Source: Alisma plantago-aquatica
Taxonomy: Eukaryota > Streptophyta > Magnoliopsida > Alismatales > Alismataceae
Direction of reading: 5' to 3'
Assembly (NCBI GenBank): GCA_963693085.1
Contig: OY856409.1
Span: forward strand, 1,335,413,415 to 1,335,477,414
Length of the DNA: 64,000 nt
Position numbers and translations under genes: made by a program. This document shows positions 11,315 through 24,208 of the stretch, one piece after another (the first letter of the stretch is position 1; each line of letters starts with the position of its first letter). A model generated the notes under the pieces. The model was not told the origin of the DNA. It worked only from the letters and a program-made list of their open reading frames with translations, and made no database searches.

Positions 11315-14300
11315 GTAAGAATGCCCAGAGAGCCAATCATATGTTGATTGTGAAGACATATTACATAAATGATTTGATTAATAATAACAAAGGCAAGATT
11401 CCAATTCATTTTGATTCACTCAATTATGAGATAATGAGAAAAGTAATTAATGTATAAAGAATGACAATTATGCAATGATGTATGTCTTCAAGTACGTGAC
11501 TTGAACAATGAGATCATACAAAATTTAAGAGTATGTATATTCTTGTTTTGTCCCTGGTCGAATGTTATTATGGAAAGCAGATAGACAACAATAACACAAA
11601 ATACTGAAGTTTGATTTGGTTGATGACATAATCTCATTAGTCATGATATGGTAATTCAAACCAAGCACCCAGATACATGTTAGAGAACAATGTATCTGAG
11701 AGACCCACCTTGAGAGTGGCGCATGAGACCATACTTGGCAAGTCATAGTCATCTCTCACAGTGAAGGTGATGATTGTGATTCTTAGACCTGAAGTCACTT
11801 CACTCATCACATGTCATTCAGTATACTTTTACATCATCCAACGTAAACCTAAAACATGGATTGCCATAAGGGTGATGATTGGGTAGACGTGACACATGGG
11901 GAAAGACTATGAGTGATGTAGTTGGGATTTGTCCCTCCTACTAGAGTTTGATATCTATGGCCACTTGATTAGCGAGACTGAGAACCACATGTGCATGCGC
12001 ATGTGAATCAATATATGATATTGAGGCCACATATATCTCATACATTCTGCTCTAGGTTCAAGGAACATGGATTGAACATTGAGATGATGACGATTCCATG
12101 CCTCGAGTTCATTCTGGATATCAAAGACAAAGGAATTATACAATTACTACCACACCTTACACATATTGTAGGTTGAAGTTGTTCTCCAACTTTCCATTCA
12201 CTTGGGTAGCAGTGATGTGTGACTAGGCACCACTCTTTGCTCACATAAGTTAGTTATGGACATTCACTGCCAACATGATATGGGACCTATAGGATCACAC
12301 ACATAGGAACTCACCTAGAAGAGGAATTTATAATAAATGATAATTGAATTCTCTATTGTTTGTGAGAAAGAGTGTTGTTGTACCTTGTTCTGGACAAATG
12401 GCTGATTGTGGCGTTACCGTGTTCATGGACTTAAAGCATACTCTATAACAGATGGCAACATTCTCTGAAGATGCTTCCATGTGAAATCATGAGGTTTGGA
12501 TATTCAAAGTTAAAGCTTATAATAGTCATGGATCAGTACACACACACATATATACATATATATATATACATAAATATACATATGCATATATATGCATTGT
12601 GGGAAACTGTGCAAACATCTTCTAAGAGTATTTTGGAAAGTTTTGGGTTTTTAAGTGATTTGGGTATTATCCTGCAAAATCTAAGCAAATATAATAAACC
12701 TCCAATTAAACAAAGAAAAGCCAAAATAAGACAACTAATTAAAAAGTTAGGGAAAAATCAACAAAATGCTCCTTAGAAATGATCTAGAAGATTCAAATAA
12801 TATAGATAAATATGCATTTATCGATAATCTAGGGTTTAGAGGTGTTACTTGCCATTTCATGATCATAAAGTTGAATAAAGATTAGTAGGTTTGATATCTA
12901 AGTGAAAATGTAATCACCAAGTAAAAAAGGAATTCATCAAGTAGTAATGTCATGCAGTGGATGAGGAGGTGGAACTTCCCTTTGAATAAATTTATGTGCT
13001 GAAATAATTAATATAGATTAATTTCACCTCAACAAGAGTTATTAATGATATCCTAGCTAAAACCTATCCAGGAAAGGTTGCTAGACCTAATGTGCTACAA
13101 CCCATACCATGTGTTATTGGTAATTTGAGTGTTTAACAAAATTTTGGTGTTAAATACATCTTTATTTACCCTTATTAACACTTTGATTATTAAATGGCTG
13201 ATTTATATTTTGTTTTAGATTAAACTTGTTCTTTGGTAAGTTAAAAAAACATGTGTTGTAAATACATCAAGATTTGAACCGTAGCTAATATAGTAATAGC
13301 TTGCACATGTATGTGGAGGAATATTATAGATATTTGAGAAATTAATTGATAAAGAAATAATTAATTAATAATTTTATCAAATCTTTGTTGTATAACTATA
13401 GAGAAATCCATTATGAATCCAACACAAAAAGAACGGACCAGGCAAGAGTTAAAATGAGAAAGTTATGACACTTTCAAGTTTTCACTCAGAATATACATGT
13501 GATTGACAACCAATGGTGGCAAACCAAAGGGTTGGCAACTCATGGTTGGAGCTACAACAACCATCCATCTTAGTCAATTACAAAACAGTCATAACTTTTG
13601 CTATACTTATCAAAATTCAACAAATTTTGTTTCTTTAGATTCAGATTTTAATCCTCTACACAACCAAAGTCTTAGACTACAAAAATACAAATTGAAAGGA
13701 TACTTCTAAGGTAATATTTGGGTAAAGCCACAGATAATGGGAGAAATTGATGGTTTCATTACTAATTCAACTTGGTAAGTAGTTTTGTGTCGTTAATCTT
13801 CCCTTTTGTGTTTCCTTCCTCGAAACTCCCAGATTCATAAACTGAAGGTTTAACTGGACCTTCTTCCTTTGTCTCCTATCTCCAACAAACATCGTGTAGG
13901 AGTATCAAACCACCGTCAGGTTGACTGGAACTAGTTCTTGAAGCATTGAGATTGAATGCAAGCTTAGTGGAGTACAATCTGACTTGTCCAAGTTCAAGCA
14001 TGAGATTCATATGATAGAACACAAACAAGTGAGTGAAAAATCACCTCTAAATCTTGATTTTATAAATAACAAGTATGGATATCATAAAATACATGTACTA
14101 TAATATGTAGTGATTGTTGTGTCTAATTTATTGAACCCATATTTGATATTTTCGTTGACTTGTTGTTTGTTTAAACATGATTGTGATGTATTATAGATGC
14201 TTTCATCTCTAGAATGGTTTGTTACAAGACCGTGGTAAATATTGATAGTAGATTTAGAGGCATTGGAACCACAAGTTTGCTCTAATTCTACAATATTGAA

Positions 14301-14991
14301 TCATATTACGAATCTATGATCTAGTCAATTGTTGATTCTAGTTAGATATTAATGAAGTTCAAAGAATAATTTACTCTATTATTTAAGAGCATGCTCAATT
14401 TATCAGTTCAAGCATAATGCTTTATTGATGCCAGTGACTTCGTTTAAGTTCATTGTTTAGAAACTGAAAATAGAAGCCTAAAAAAAGGTACAAAGTTAAG
14501 CTAAGAATAGTACAATAGTAAGACTATCAGTTAACTTTATAAATCAACTAGACATTGGATGTCTTAGACAATGTAGAATCCATCATTGAAGTTTGCATCA
14601 TGAAGGAAGAAACACCCTACCAAGTGGTAGAGTCCATATTGAGGTAGCCGCAACATACCAATGAGGTATGGGGGACTAAGCCCAGTGAGGTCAGTCCCCT
14701 TTATTTGGTAAGGTACCCAACATTAACGGAAGATTCTGGTGGTATCTAGTGTAGTTCAATTTCTGCTCAGTAAGTCAACCCTTGTCGAATCATTGATGCA
14801 ATTAGTCAGTCCAAGTGCTTTGACTCTTTGTTTCAGTACCCAGGTACATAGGAGCATTCAAGTTTATCGATCCAACTTTTTAGCCACTGAGGCCACACGT
14901 GGGAGCTCATTGCAGATTGAGGAGCTAGTTTAGTAGACTTAGAGTCCCGAGTCTACTCTAAGTCTTATATGGTGAGTTCATAGCTTGTTGT
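11315..14991. other. Unclassified non-coding, probably old repeat sequence
   Basis: No coding domain, paired LTR or primer binding site was found. Several phrases (for example GGGACCTATAGGATCACACA near 12281) have the look of LTR sequence, but no boundaries can be set. Open frames of 60-100 codons show no motif. Confidence 0.4.
12539..12597. repeat. Imperfect CA/TA microsatellite
   Basis: A short run of CA dinucleotides passes into TATACATA-type repeats and ends in ATATGCATATATATGCAT. It encodes nothing. Confidence 0.85.
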
Positions 14992-15282
14992 TGTAATGTC
15001 CCAAGATTTGAGGCCTCATATAAAAGGATCTTAAAAGGATTGATTAGACTACCCATATCTCCAAGGTGCACATCCTTTTCAGGGATCCCATCATTAAAGA
15101 ACTATGTAGTTAAGCATGCTTAGCCCAGAGTAGTACTAGGATGGGTGACCAACTGGGAATTTTATCATGACTTACACATGAGTGAGGACAAAGCGTGCAT
15201 TTAAGGATAGTGGTGGTCTATGGGGCCAGTCGTCATTCCTGAAATTCTACTAGAGCCTTGTGCAGTAAACTTAGGTGTTATA
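14992..15282 (+). repeat. Cassandra 5' LTR with 5S rRNA-like promoter
   Basis: It starts TGTAATGTCCC and ends TGTTATA (CA changed to TA). A 5S-like box A reads AGTTAAGCATGCTTAGCC (15108-15125) and box C reads TAGTACTAGGATGGGTGACC (15131-15150), very close to plant 5S rRNA. This is not a 5S gene, since both ends are LTR sequence and only part of the 5S molecule is similar. Confidence 0.9.
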
Positions 15283-15284
15283 AG

Positions 15285-15297
15285 TGGTATCAGAGCC
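15285..15297 (+). other. Cassandra primer binding site
   Basis: TGGTATCAGAGCC is the perfect plant tRNA-Met site, two bases after the 5' LTR. Confidence 0.92.
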
Positions 15298-15520
15298 ATA
15301 ACCCCTTCGTAAGTGGACCCCACATGGGCATGTAGCATGCCAGTCTTGAGTCATGAGACCCACGCTTGTCAAAAAGCATTGTCCATGATGGTGTAGCAAC
15401 TCTTGCACTGGTATTCTGTGATCATGAGTTGGGTGTCCATGGGTCATTCTTGGTGAACTAAAAATGGGGAAACATTATGAGGCCATATAGTTGAGCCTTG
15501 ACAATGACGTCAAAAGACTA

Positions 15521-15530
15521 AGTGGGGGAC
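15521..15530 (+). other. Cassandra polypurine tract
   Basis: AGTGGGGGAC stands two bases before the 3' LTR. Confidence 0.8.
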
Positions 15531-15532
15531 AT

Positions 15533-15822
15533 TGTAACGTCTCAGGATTTGAGACCTTAGATAAAATGATCTTAAAAGGAATTATTGGACTACCCATATC
15601 ACCAAGGTGCACCTCCTTTTCACGGAGCCCTCACTAAAGAACTCTATGGTTAAGTGTGCTCAGCTTATAGTAGTACTAGGATGGGTGACCAATCAGGAAG
15701 TTTATCCAGGCTTGCGCATGATTGAGAACAGAGCGTGTAGTTAAGGCTAGTGGTGGTATGTGGGGCTAGTTGTCATTCCTAAAACTCTACCAGAGTCTTG
15801 GGCGGTGGACCCATGTGTTACA
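15533..15822 (+). repeat. Cassandra 3' LTR with 5S rRNA-like promoter
   Basis: It starts TGTAACGTCTC and ends TGTTACA. Box A-like GGTTAAGTGTGCTCAGCT is at 15649-15666 and box C TAGTACTAGGATGGGTGACC at 15671-15690. Box C is identical to that of the 5' LTR while the rest has diverged clearly. Confidence 0.9.
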
Positions 15823-15827
15823 ATTGT

Positions 15828-16555
15828 GATACTTCAACTTGTTGTACATTACATGTGGGGTCCAGGACTTAATAAAAGGAATAAAATATTAGTGAATGGA
15901 TTTAGGTTTTTATTTACTACACTTATTATCAGAACTACTATCATATTGGACTATATACAATTTTTATCCGCCACACTTGTATTCTTATGTATTTAATTCT
16001 TCAACAATATATATTTGAATTATCATGATTTCTCGATGACTTTCCACGTAATGAGCAAGAAGCTCACACAGTCTACTGAAATATTTTTTAGGAATCGGTT
16101 CAGCTCAGTGGGAGCTGGAGGCCAACTATCATTAGGAGTAGATTAGATGAGATCTTAACATGAGCAGTTAGTTAGTTAGTTAGATGATCTCTTATCATTC
16201 CTAGGGTCCTGAGAATGTGAGTCTGAGGATTGAGCACAGTTTAGTAACATGATGTAAGTGATGTGAATTAAAGCAAGAACTATTTTCTTTTATTTGGTTA
16301 TGACTTGAGAGTTTAACTCAGTTGTGAACATATGATGTTTATGCTTATTTACCATGTTATCTTTTAAGTTAGCATGATATTTATCTAGTTCTATATTATT
16401 TAAGATAAAAAAATTTAAGGATGGTATCAATGTGATTAAAAGTGGATGGTTAGTTTGATCTCTCTTTGGAGGCCTTAAACCCTAGCTAGTAAGTCTAGGT
16501 CACGTCAGAATGTGTGAGGATAAATGAGTTATCATTGACCTAAACTTGATTAGGA
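15828..16555. other. Non-coding stretch before a chromovirus tail
   Basis: No coding domain can be read. It may be the internal region of the plus-strand chromovirus derivative whose end lies at 16556-16593, but no primer binding site was found. Confidence 0.35.
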
Positions 16556-16593
16556 TTGAATTTTGGGGACAATTTCTTTTTAGGTGGGAAGAA
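16556..16593 (+). pseudogene. C-terminal tail of a chromovirus (Ty3/gypsy) polyprotein with PPT
   Basis: The plus strand reads LNFGDNFFLGGK and then a GGTGGGAAGAA polypurine tract. Plant Tekay/Del-type chromoviruses typically end their polyprotein with a similar phrase that overlaps the polypurine tract. The same phrase is found on the minus strand in the array at 35351 (LNFEDEIPFKVG). Only this tail remains. Confidence 0.6.
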
Positions 16594-19350
16594 TTTAACA
16601 TCTTCAAAAATTGGGAATTTCATATTAAATTCAATATGATATGAATTTATAAACGAGTGACAGAGATAATAATAGAATGTTGGTTGATGAATTGGAAAAC
16701 AAAACTTAGTGTAGGTATTCTATTCAAATAAATGAAATATTGTTAAGCAAATGAACTAATATACAATTTTAATTGAGAAAGGATGGCATCTCAAGGCCTA
16801 ATTTCATAATCACAGATACAATAATTCTTTTGGACTGTTTGGAAGACCTTTGTATACAAAATTAGGAAATGAGTATTTTCATGATATATACTCATGATAA
16901 TATTTACATATGAGTAATCAAAATATACAGTTACAGAATAGAAGATCCCAAATTATCTTGGGACCCGAGTAACAATTTAGGTAATTATTATTCGAATCAT
17001 TTTGAGGGATTCACAGATTAGTTTGGAGATCTATCTAGCCTAAGAGAGGATAAGATAAATACAAAGACAATACCAAATTTTGGGGTTAGCCGGAGCAAGG
17101 ATTCGTCCTATATAATGAATAGAAGAAGTGGTATTTTTATTTTAAAAAAAAACTAAATGTTCAGAGTATAGGGACCGACAGAATTTAACTCTTGGATTCG
17201 GTCCAACTCACGAATGAGGGGTATCCCCTCTACTCATACGTGGGACTGCCATATAGAGGCAGAGTCTGCACTTCAAAAATCGCCTCCCTCTCCCTCCCAT
17301 GATCGGTTGAGCCTATGTGACTCTCATCCTTAATGTTAGTGAACCTAGCTGCACCAGTCTAACTACCTTATCCATTATCCCCAAGGCTCTCGGTAATACT
17401 AAAAACTAGATCATCCTTTTCAGTTAGGATTTCTTGAAAGTACATCGTGCTATGCATCTTATTCCTATAAAATGGCACTAAAGGCCTTTGACCATAAGAG
17501 AAACAATGAAGTGAAGCACCTTGAGCTTCCTCTGTATGATCCAACACCAAGGGGTAACCCAGGAACATGATATCCAGTCTCTTTGCCTTCACAGTGAGGC
17601 AAGCATGGGAAGAGACTATGGAATGATCTCAAAGTGCAGAGAGAGGACTGCAAAAACTTGGGATACATTCTATCTCCAACCATGCACCCAAGGTGCTTAG
17701 GTAAAGTCTCCAACCTCCATTATCTCTGTCTCATAACCTGCTTCTATACCTAGGTATCGAAGACCTAGTTCCCTCTACTTCACCCATTGCAGGCCCTAGT
17801 AAACTACTAATCGGGTATGGTAGAATGGGGTGAAATATCCTGAGCCCTTGGTGGGGTCTCATGAGGCTTGAAGGAAGGAGTCAACCCGCAAAGTTGACCC
17901 TCCCACGGATGAAGCGGGGATTTTTGTGGGGTATATGATAGACATGGGTCATTTAACAACCCTGCCCTTGTGTACGTGACATCCTAGTTTGCAACACCAT
18001 GGGTAGTAGTGTATTTTTGTCCTGACTCTAACCCAACCTCAAACAAAATAAAAAATAGGGTTAATTTTTGATGTGTCAGCAAATGAGTGGCCCATATATG
18101 CTTAACTTGCACTACTTATAAAAATGCATCACAACTCTGATTATTCTCATGTTATAAATCACTTTTATCAGAAAAATGTGTAGTTCATGCATAATATACA
18201 ATTACAATCTGATTATTATTGATGCTCAAAAGTGTGCCTTAATGTGTGATTATAAAGTTGTGTTTCCATTGAAACCCTAGTTTGGATAAATATGGTGATG
18301 GAATCATTTAATATACTTACTTTGGATCGTATTCTGATGTTGATAAATAATGATGAGATTTCAATGTCTTAAATCAGATTAGTATGATGATGATGATGAT
18401 AATATTTTAGGGGTTTTAAGCCATAAATAAAAGAATTAGAGTATTGAGACTAATGATTATGTCTTGTCATGCATAACATAATGTAGTTGTTATTAACGAC
18501 ATGATACATTCAATCTGATAATTAGGGTCCCACCAAATGGCTGATTAGGGTTTTTAACTGTTGGAAATCATGATATGGCGGAATTCACATTTGATGCCTT
18601 ATTCCTAATCCAATTTAAGATAACCTTGAATTCTAGTCTACAATCTAAGTTAGTCCTGATTAGTATCACATGAATAGATGGTGACACGACCGGTTCATAC
18701 ATACATGTAGATTGAATGGTTGAATGAATATACTTTTGGTAGATTTGATTTCTTGTACACACCCGAAGTACATGGTTGACATTGCATGGATTATGCATGG
18801 TGAAGATACATGGTATCTTATAAATAGTATAATATATCAAATGCCAATGGTTTGTCGGATGATTTTTGAAGTATCTATTCTTATGATAAAATTCTAGAAT
18901 GTTTATTTAATTTTGATTCATTATAGTTCCAATATGAGGATCACATAGAGGAAACAAGGATATTCTAAACCCAATGTTAGACCTACCCAGGGGTAGATCG
19001 CACAAGTCCAATAATAGATATAGAAGTGATTACACCCAGCTTAGTATACCAAGCATGCATTATGAAATTCTAAAGATAATCAAGTTTAAAGGTGCAATTA
19101 TTTGATGATCGAGAATATATGTTGTTATCATACATTAGATTTTTCTATGCGTCCACTTACACAATGTATCACTGGTATGGATAATTTTTTATCGGCATTT
19201 TAGGTAGCATGATCTGTGTATTCATTTATCCGCATTCTAGGAAGATGGCTTATATGGAGATATGATGACACGAAGTGAAGATATCAAAGTTAATGTCACA
19301 AGAAGAATTAGTCAGATAAGTAGTGATATCTTCTATCATGTGGTGCTCTC
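16594..19350 (+). repeat. Probable 3' LTR (plus) of a chromovirus derivative, interrupted at 19351
   Basis: It begins TTTAACATC directly after the polypurine tract (TG probably mutated to TT). It has an AT-rich first part, a TATATAA box at 17109-17115 on the plus strand, and a more GC-rich stretch after it (17160-17930), the usual U3 / R-U5 layout of the giant LTRs in this window. The right end is not seen. The next element starts at 19351, probably inserted here. A 345-bp stretch at 17368-17713 has overlapping minus-strand open frames without a recognised domain. Confidence 0.45.
17109..17115 (+). promoter_or_regulatory. Possible LTR TATA box
   Basis: TATATAA lies about 515 bp after the inferred LTR start, at the AT-rich to GC-richer transition. 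Confidence 0.4.
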
Positions 19351-20145
19351 TGTAAGGAGTGGGGCCCAAGAGGGGATCCACTCCCTACTTAATTTGAGGA
19401 ATAAATACATCTAATCCAAGCATACTAAAAAGGCATGCCAAGGTGTATTTTTTATTTCTCAAATAATGGTAACAAGACTAGAGTATAGTGGCAAACTACA
19501 AAAGATCTAACTATTACAATGCTTATTTATCATATCATCCTTCACCATGTAGGGTGATATAGTAGAAAACTAAAACTATAGCATAGGGTCAAAAGAGGGT
19601 TATCTAACCACCTCGAATCTATCTGCCAAGAAGGATCGTCTACACCTGGAGTTATCCTTGGTTCTCTTCCCCTTTCTCTCTACCTAATGGGTTGTAAGCA
19701 TACCCTACAAGAGAAAACAAATACAGAAATTATCAACATAGAATCTGGTGTGAGCATATAAAATGGGGATTGAGAAACATTAGGAAAAAGGAAATCAAAT
19801 ATAATAAGGCTTCCTATCCAATAGGAAAAGTATCATCCAAGTGGATATCAAAGAGAAAAAGTTTCAAGAGAGTTAAAAACCAATAGATGAGGCATTTATA
19901 AAAAAGTATATGAATAATAGAAAATATTCTTGCCATATAACAATATTCATAAGCATTTCATGTAAAATAATTGGACAAATTTTATTTATGTAGGATCAAG
20001 AACCATAAAATCTCAAGCCTAGGAATTTGGGTGGAAAATGCACACCTTGGGCGTAATACACATACCCTTTATATGTACAAGTGGAATACACACATTCGGG
20101 AAAGGAATAGATGTTCAAATATTATGGAAGTACAAATGTACTATT

Positions 20146-23100
20146 TGTAAAGAGTGAGACCCGAAAGGGGATCCACTCAAAATGATATAATACAAGAGCC
20201 ATGTAATAATAAAGCAGCGGAAACAAAACTATTACAAAGTCACTTCATGATTCATTTATACAATTGTTCCTCACCATCATAGGTGATTTTACAAAAACTT
20301 GAACTGAGTACAACTAAAACCAGTAGCAGAGGGTAACCCAGCCATTCCAAGCTATCTTTAAGTTCATGTCATGTTAGTGATCTTTTTGAGCTCTTGTCTT
20401 CCAATGTACCTAAACCTGGGTGGAAGGGAACATCACCCAGAACATAGGAAACAACATAGAGGTCAGCAAAGGCTGAGTATGTACACATAACAAACTTTGG
20501 GCATTATATTGGGGTAACAAGTGCAAAAAGAGATGTTCCCACAAGAAGGGGGCTATTTGCAATTAGGTAAGTTCAAGAGAAACGTAACAAAGAAACGAGG
20601 CATATAAAATTCCAGATTACAAGCATGACAATAAAAGAGTGTCTTGCCATAACAATCATCCAAAGATTCAAATTAAAACCACAAATATTTGCATGCATAA
20701 CAATGTAGACTAAATATACCTAAAATAGGACCATAACATCATAGGATCATGGCCTAAAAATAAATAAGGGTGGAAACGCACACCCCGGGCGGAATACACA
20801 CGCCCTATATAAGTATGGTTGTACATAAGTACCACTATTCTATATATTCTAGTCAAACATGTAGCATGCATAAATAGAGTGACAAGACTAACATTTTAGT
20901 CAATTTCACATAAAATGGCAATCATAGAAGGAGAGGTCCAAAGACCCATTATAAATGAATATTCCAGCAATCACATGAATTTATATGAATCAAAAGCAGA
21001 AAGTATGAATGTCCAACAATTGGATTTTAAATAAAATTGATAGTTCAAGAGATGCCTCATTAAAGAAATGTAGGTTCAGTCAAATAATGCCCAAAATAAA
21101 ATAGAGGATGTACATACCTGATCTTCACAGCTAAAGACTAACTCAATCTATATACTTGGTCCACAAGGCCGAGTTTTCATCCTATGAATATATTAGGTAT
21201 GTTAGTCAAACCAAACCATACAAGCATATCTACTCCTAATGTAGATCTATAAGATCTTATACAAATTATTGTCACCTAATGATGTGTTGAGGTTTTGAAT
21301 CTTATACAATGAACATATCATTCATTAGGTATATATTTTAGTTCTTGTATCCATATTTAGTCGTAAAAGTAAAAATTGCATATATGTGAATTAGGTTTTG
21401 TAATGTCATTCTCATTTCTAATACTAGGTGTTTGTATATTCTTCCCAACATCATATTTCACATGCATATTAGTGTGTGTATGTATACACATTGCATTATA
21501 TAGTTATTGAACATGTCATGAATATTACTATACAATGTATAAGGACAGATGTAGATTTCAATGTTGTACATTTACAAATACACATTATGGTACATATTTC
21601 ACGTGCCTTTAATACAAAAATTGCTCAACCTAGGTAGACACATTTCCTAGACCAATATGTATTTCGAATTATTATCTAACTATATAAATACTTTAAGGTG
21701 ATTAGGTATAGAAGTGAATTGACTACAATAGTCCGTGTAACAAAGTTTATATGCCAGTTCCATGCATATTATTCACATCTATGTCATTATTAAGTGTATA
21801 AGCCCAATAGGATTCCAGACTTCAAGCATACTCCATAGGATTTGGTTACACAACTATGTCTTCTAGATGGTTAGGTTGAAGAGTGTGTACTTAAGACAGT
21901 CGTTGGAATTCATATTATGTATTCAACTGTTACAGATCTAGATTGCTAAGAAGCAACGCAAAGGCATACTCACATCTCTTATATTATCAAAATTACTCTT
22001 CTATTTTACTAATTATTAACTCTTTGTCTAATATGTTGCATTACGATGAATCAAAGCTGAATAGAAGAAGAGGCTGACATGCATGTAGTATTACGAATCA
22101 GTAGTAGTTGACCTTCAGTCTACAAATTGTAGTGGAGCCAAATACCTATTTGTGGTCATTGACTTCCCGATCTGTTGCAGAAATCGCCATCAACATGTGG
22201 AGGGTTCCCAGGCCAACGACGGGCCTACCATTGGTGACAACGTCTAGGTGGAGTTGCAGATGGTTACAGGTCAAGACTGCGATGAGGGTCTGTTGACACT
22301 AGGTTGCCGCAGCGGGTGGACAAGTGCAGTAGGTCGATCAGTAGGTGGTGTCCATTGGAGTATTCATTGGGCTCTGCAGTTGGCAGCAGCTACTTCTGGC
22401 CACCAGGTACTGCCCTGCGACAACCTCCATAGGTGGCGGCAGAGGTGCCATGGTCAACGAGCACAGGAGATGGATGGGGGGTCAGTAGTGGCAACGGTTG
22501 CTTGGAGGTGCATGGCGCTGTTGGGTGCTTCTCAGTGCAGGTCGAGGAGGAGCAACTGAGGAGAAGGACGCGACCTTAGGGCCTGTTGATAAAGGAGGCA
22601 ACCACGACACCTGATGGCGATGGTGTCTTGCGGTTGGGGTGGTTGGGATTAAAGGCGATATAGAGGAGATGAAGGGGAGGAAAAGAGGTTGGTTGGTGCT
22701 AGAGGATTGAGAAGGAGACGGCAGTAGAGATAGGGGGTCCTATAGGTGTCGGAGATTGGCGGTGTTCACGGCTGGTTGTAGAAGAAGTATATTGACGAAC
22801 CACTGATGGCGTCGATCAGGGCTACGTTGGGCATAGAGCGCAGGAGACGCGGCACCGATGGTGGCACCACCACCAACTCCCACCACCTAGGATCCTTAGA
22901 GCTACATCACCGGCCATTGGCCTGGTGGTCATGGTTCCCATCTTCCATGCACAAGTACAAGGAGGAGGACAAGAGGTCGAAGGAACAATGTGTTGGCACG
23001 GCCAATCCTGGTGCCCACTTCCCACTACCGGTGGGTTTGCTTCAGCAGACGGATTGCAGGAAAGAGGTGAAGGCCACAGAGAGGATGGATAAGAAGAGAG

Positions 23101-23927
23101 AGAGGAGAGGTCGAGGATGAAGGAAGGAGCATGTGAGAGACTGCTGGTGGTGACACCTGATCGCCGTGGAGGTAGCGAGCGGCCAGGCTGCCATGGTGAC
23201 TTGCGCAAAGTGCAGATAACATGGCTTGGATTCTGGCTGCTGCTGCAAGACAGAGAGAAGAAGAACCTAGGGTTCAGGTTGTAGGTGAGACGATGGAAGA
23301 GCAGAAGGGAGAGGAGAACAAAAAGAAGGAGGCGTAAGAAAGGAGGAGGTGGGTGAAGCGGTCGTCGGTTCCATTCGTTGCGGCGCTGGGTCCGCACGAA
23401 GACGCGGCTAGGGGAAGGGGAGACCGTTGACGTGGTTAGAAGTGAAAATGAATTAGAACTTAGGTCTAGATAAGTGCATCGATATCCATTAAAAGCTTAT
23501 AATCAATCAATTAAATGAAAGGGTAAACAATGTTCAATTCAACCCAACTTTGGTCTATAAGCCAAACAAGCTGCAAGGATTCTAGTTCTCATATCAATTT
23601 TATATTTTAAAAATGTTTAATATTTTATCACTCACTAGTAAGTTAAAACCTAAGTAATGAATTTGATGCATGTCTTAACCAATTTGATACATTAGTTTAT
23701 ATTTTTATATTTTCCTTCATCAATAAGACTTAGAATGGGTCTAGAATGCCAAAGTAAGATTTCATGGGTTGGTGAATTTTCTCAGTAAACCCTAGTATTG
23801 AGTTGATTTGGTTATTTCATCCTAAAACATTTTAATTTTAGGAGAATAAATATTAGATATTAACACATTTTAAAAGGGTTAGGACAAGGTAGGTCTAGGA
23901 TTGTAGTCTAAATTTGAGTATGTTACA
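20146..23927 (-). mobile_element. Solo LTR, 3.78 kb, nested in the 3' LTR
   Basis: Its plus-strand ends are TGTAAAGAGTG and TATGTTACA. It interrupts the host LTR exactly where the uninterrupted copy at 28195 reads straight on. The flanks CTATT (20141-20145) and CTACT (23928-23932) are a 5-bp target duplication with one change. I find no internal second LTR, primer binding site or polypurine tract, so it is a solo LTR. A GC-rich block at 22100-23450 corresponds to the R-U5 region of such LTRs. Open frames there (for example 22822-23397 minus) have no domain. Orientation is inferred from similarity of its start to that of its host. Confidence 0.75.
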
Positions 23928-24208
23928 CTACTACTGTAAATAAACTTAGTCTACTTGTACATACACAAATTATAAAGGCAAGGTACAAGTTTAATCGTCA
24001 TCAATCTAATTGAAATAAAGAGGATGAGAACATCCAAATATTTTATAAAAATAGGTTTGATAACCTTCTATCATAAGATCTCATAGAGTCAATACCAAAT
24101 CAGGAAATAATATCAAGGATATAGGATTTTCAAATAGATTGGATAGTGGTCAAGGATTAAAATAAGAAATGCCTCATATGGGAATAGTTTATTGGTCATA
24201 TTAGTAGT

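Larger units (their letters stand above)
14992..15822 (+). mobile_element. Cassandra-type TRIM retrotransposon, complete
   Basis: Two LTRs of 291 and 290 bp flank a 250-bp non-coding centre. Each LTR contains a 5S rRNA-like segment with the pol III control boxes, the defining mark of Cassandra terminal-repeat retrotransposons in miniature. A tRNA-Met primer binding site follows the 5' LTR and a polypurine tract precedes the 3' LTR. The 5-bp flanks GTTGT (14987-14991) and ATTGT (15823-15827) match at four of five bases, as an aged target duplication would. The element has no protein and would depend on other retrotransposons. Confidence 0.92.

Noticed and set aside
15061..15170. 5S rRNA gene
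   Set aside because: Similarity covers the inner control boxes and neighbouring bases only, and the same sequence recurs at 15601-15700 inside paired LTRs with primer site and polypurine tract. It is the Cassandra LTR.
17368..17713. Gene fragment on the minus strand
   Set aside because: The 74-codon and 82-codon frames look fairly complex, but no motif or splice structure supports them, and the stretch lies in a probable LTR.
22108..23397. Protein-coding gene in the GC-rich block
   Set aside because: Overlapping frames on both strands, low-complexity Pro/Ser/Leu or Arg-rich products, and position inside a solo LTR all argue for leader sequence.
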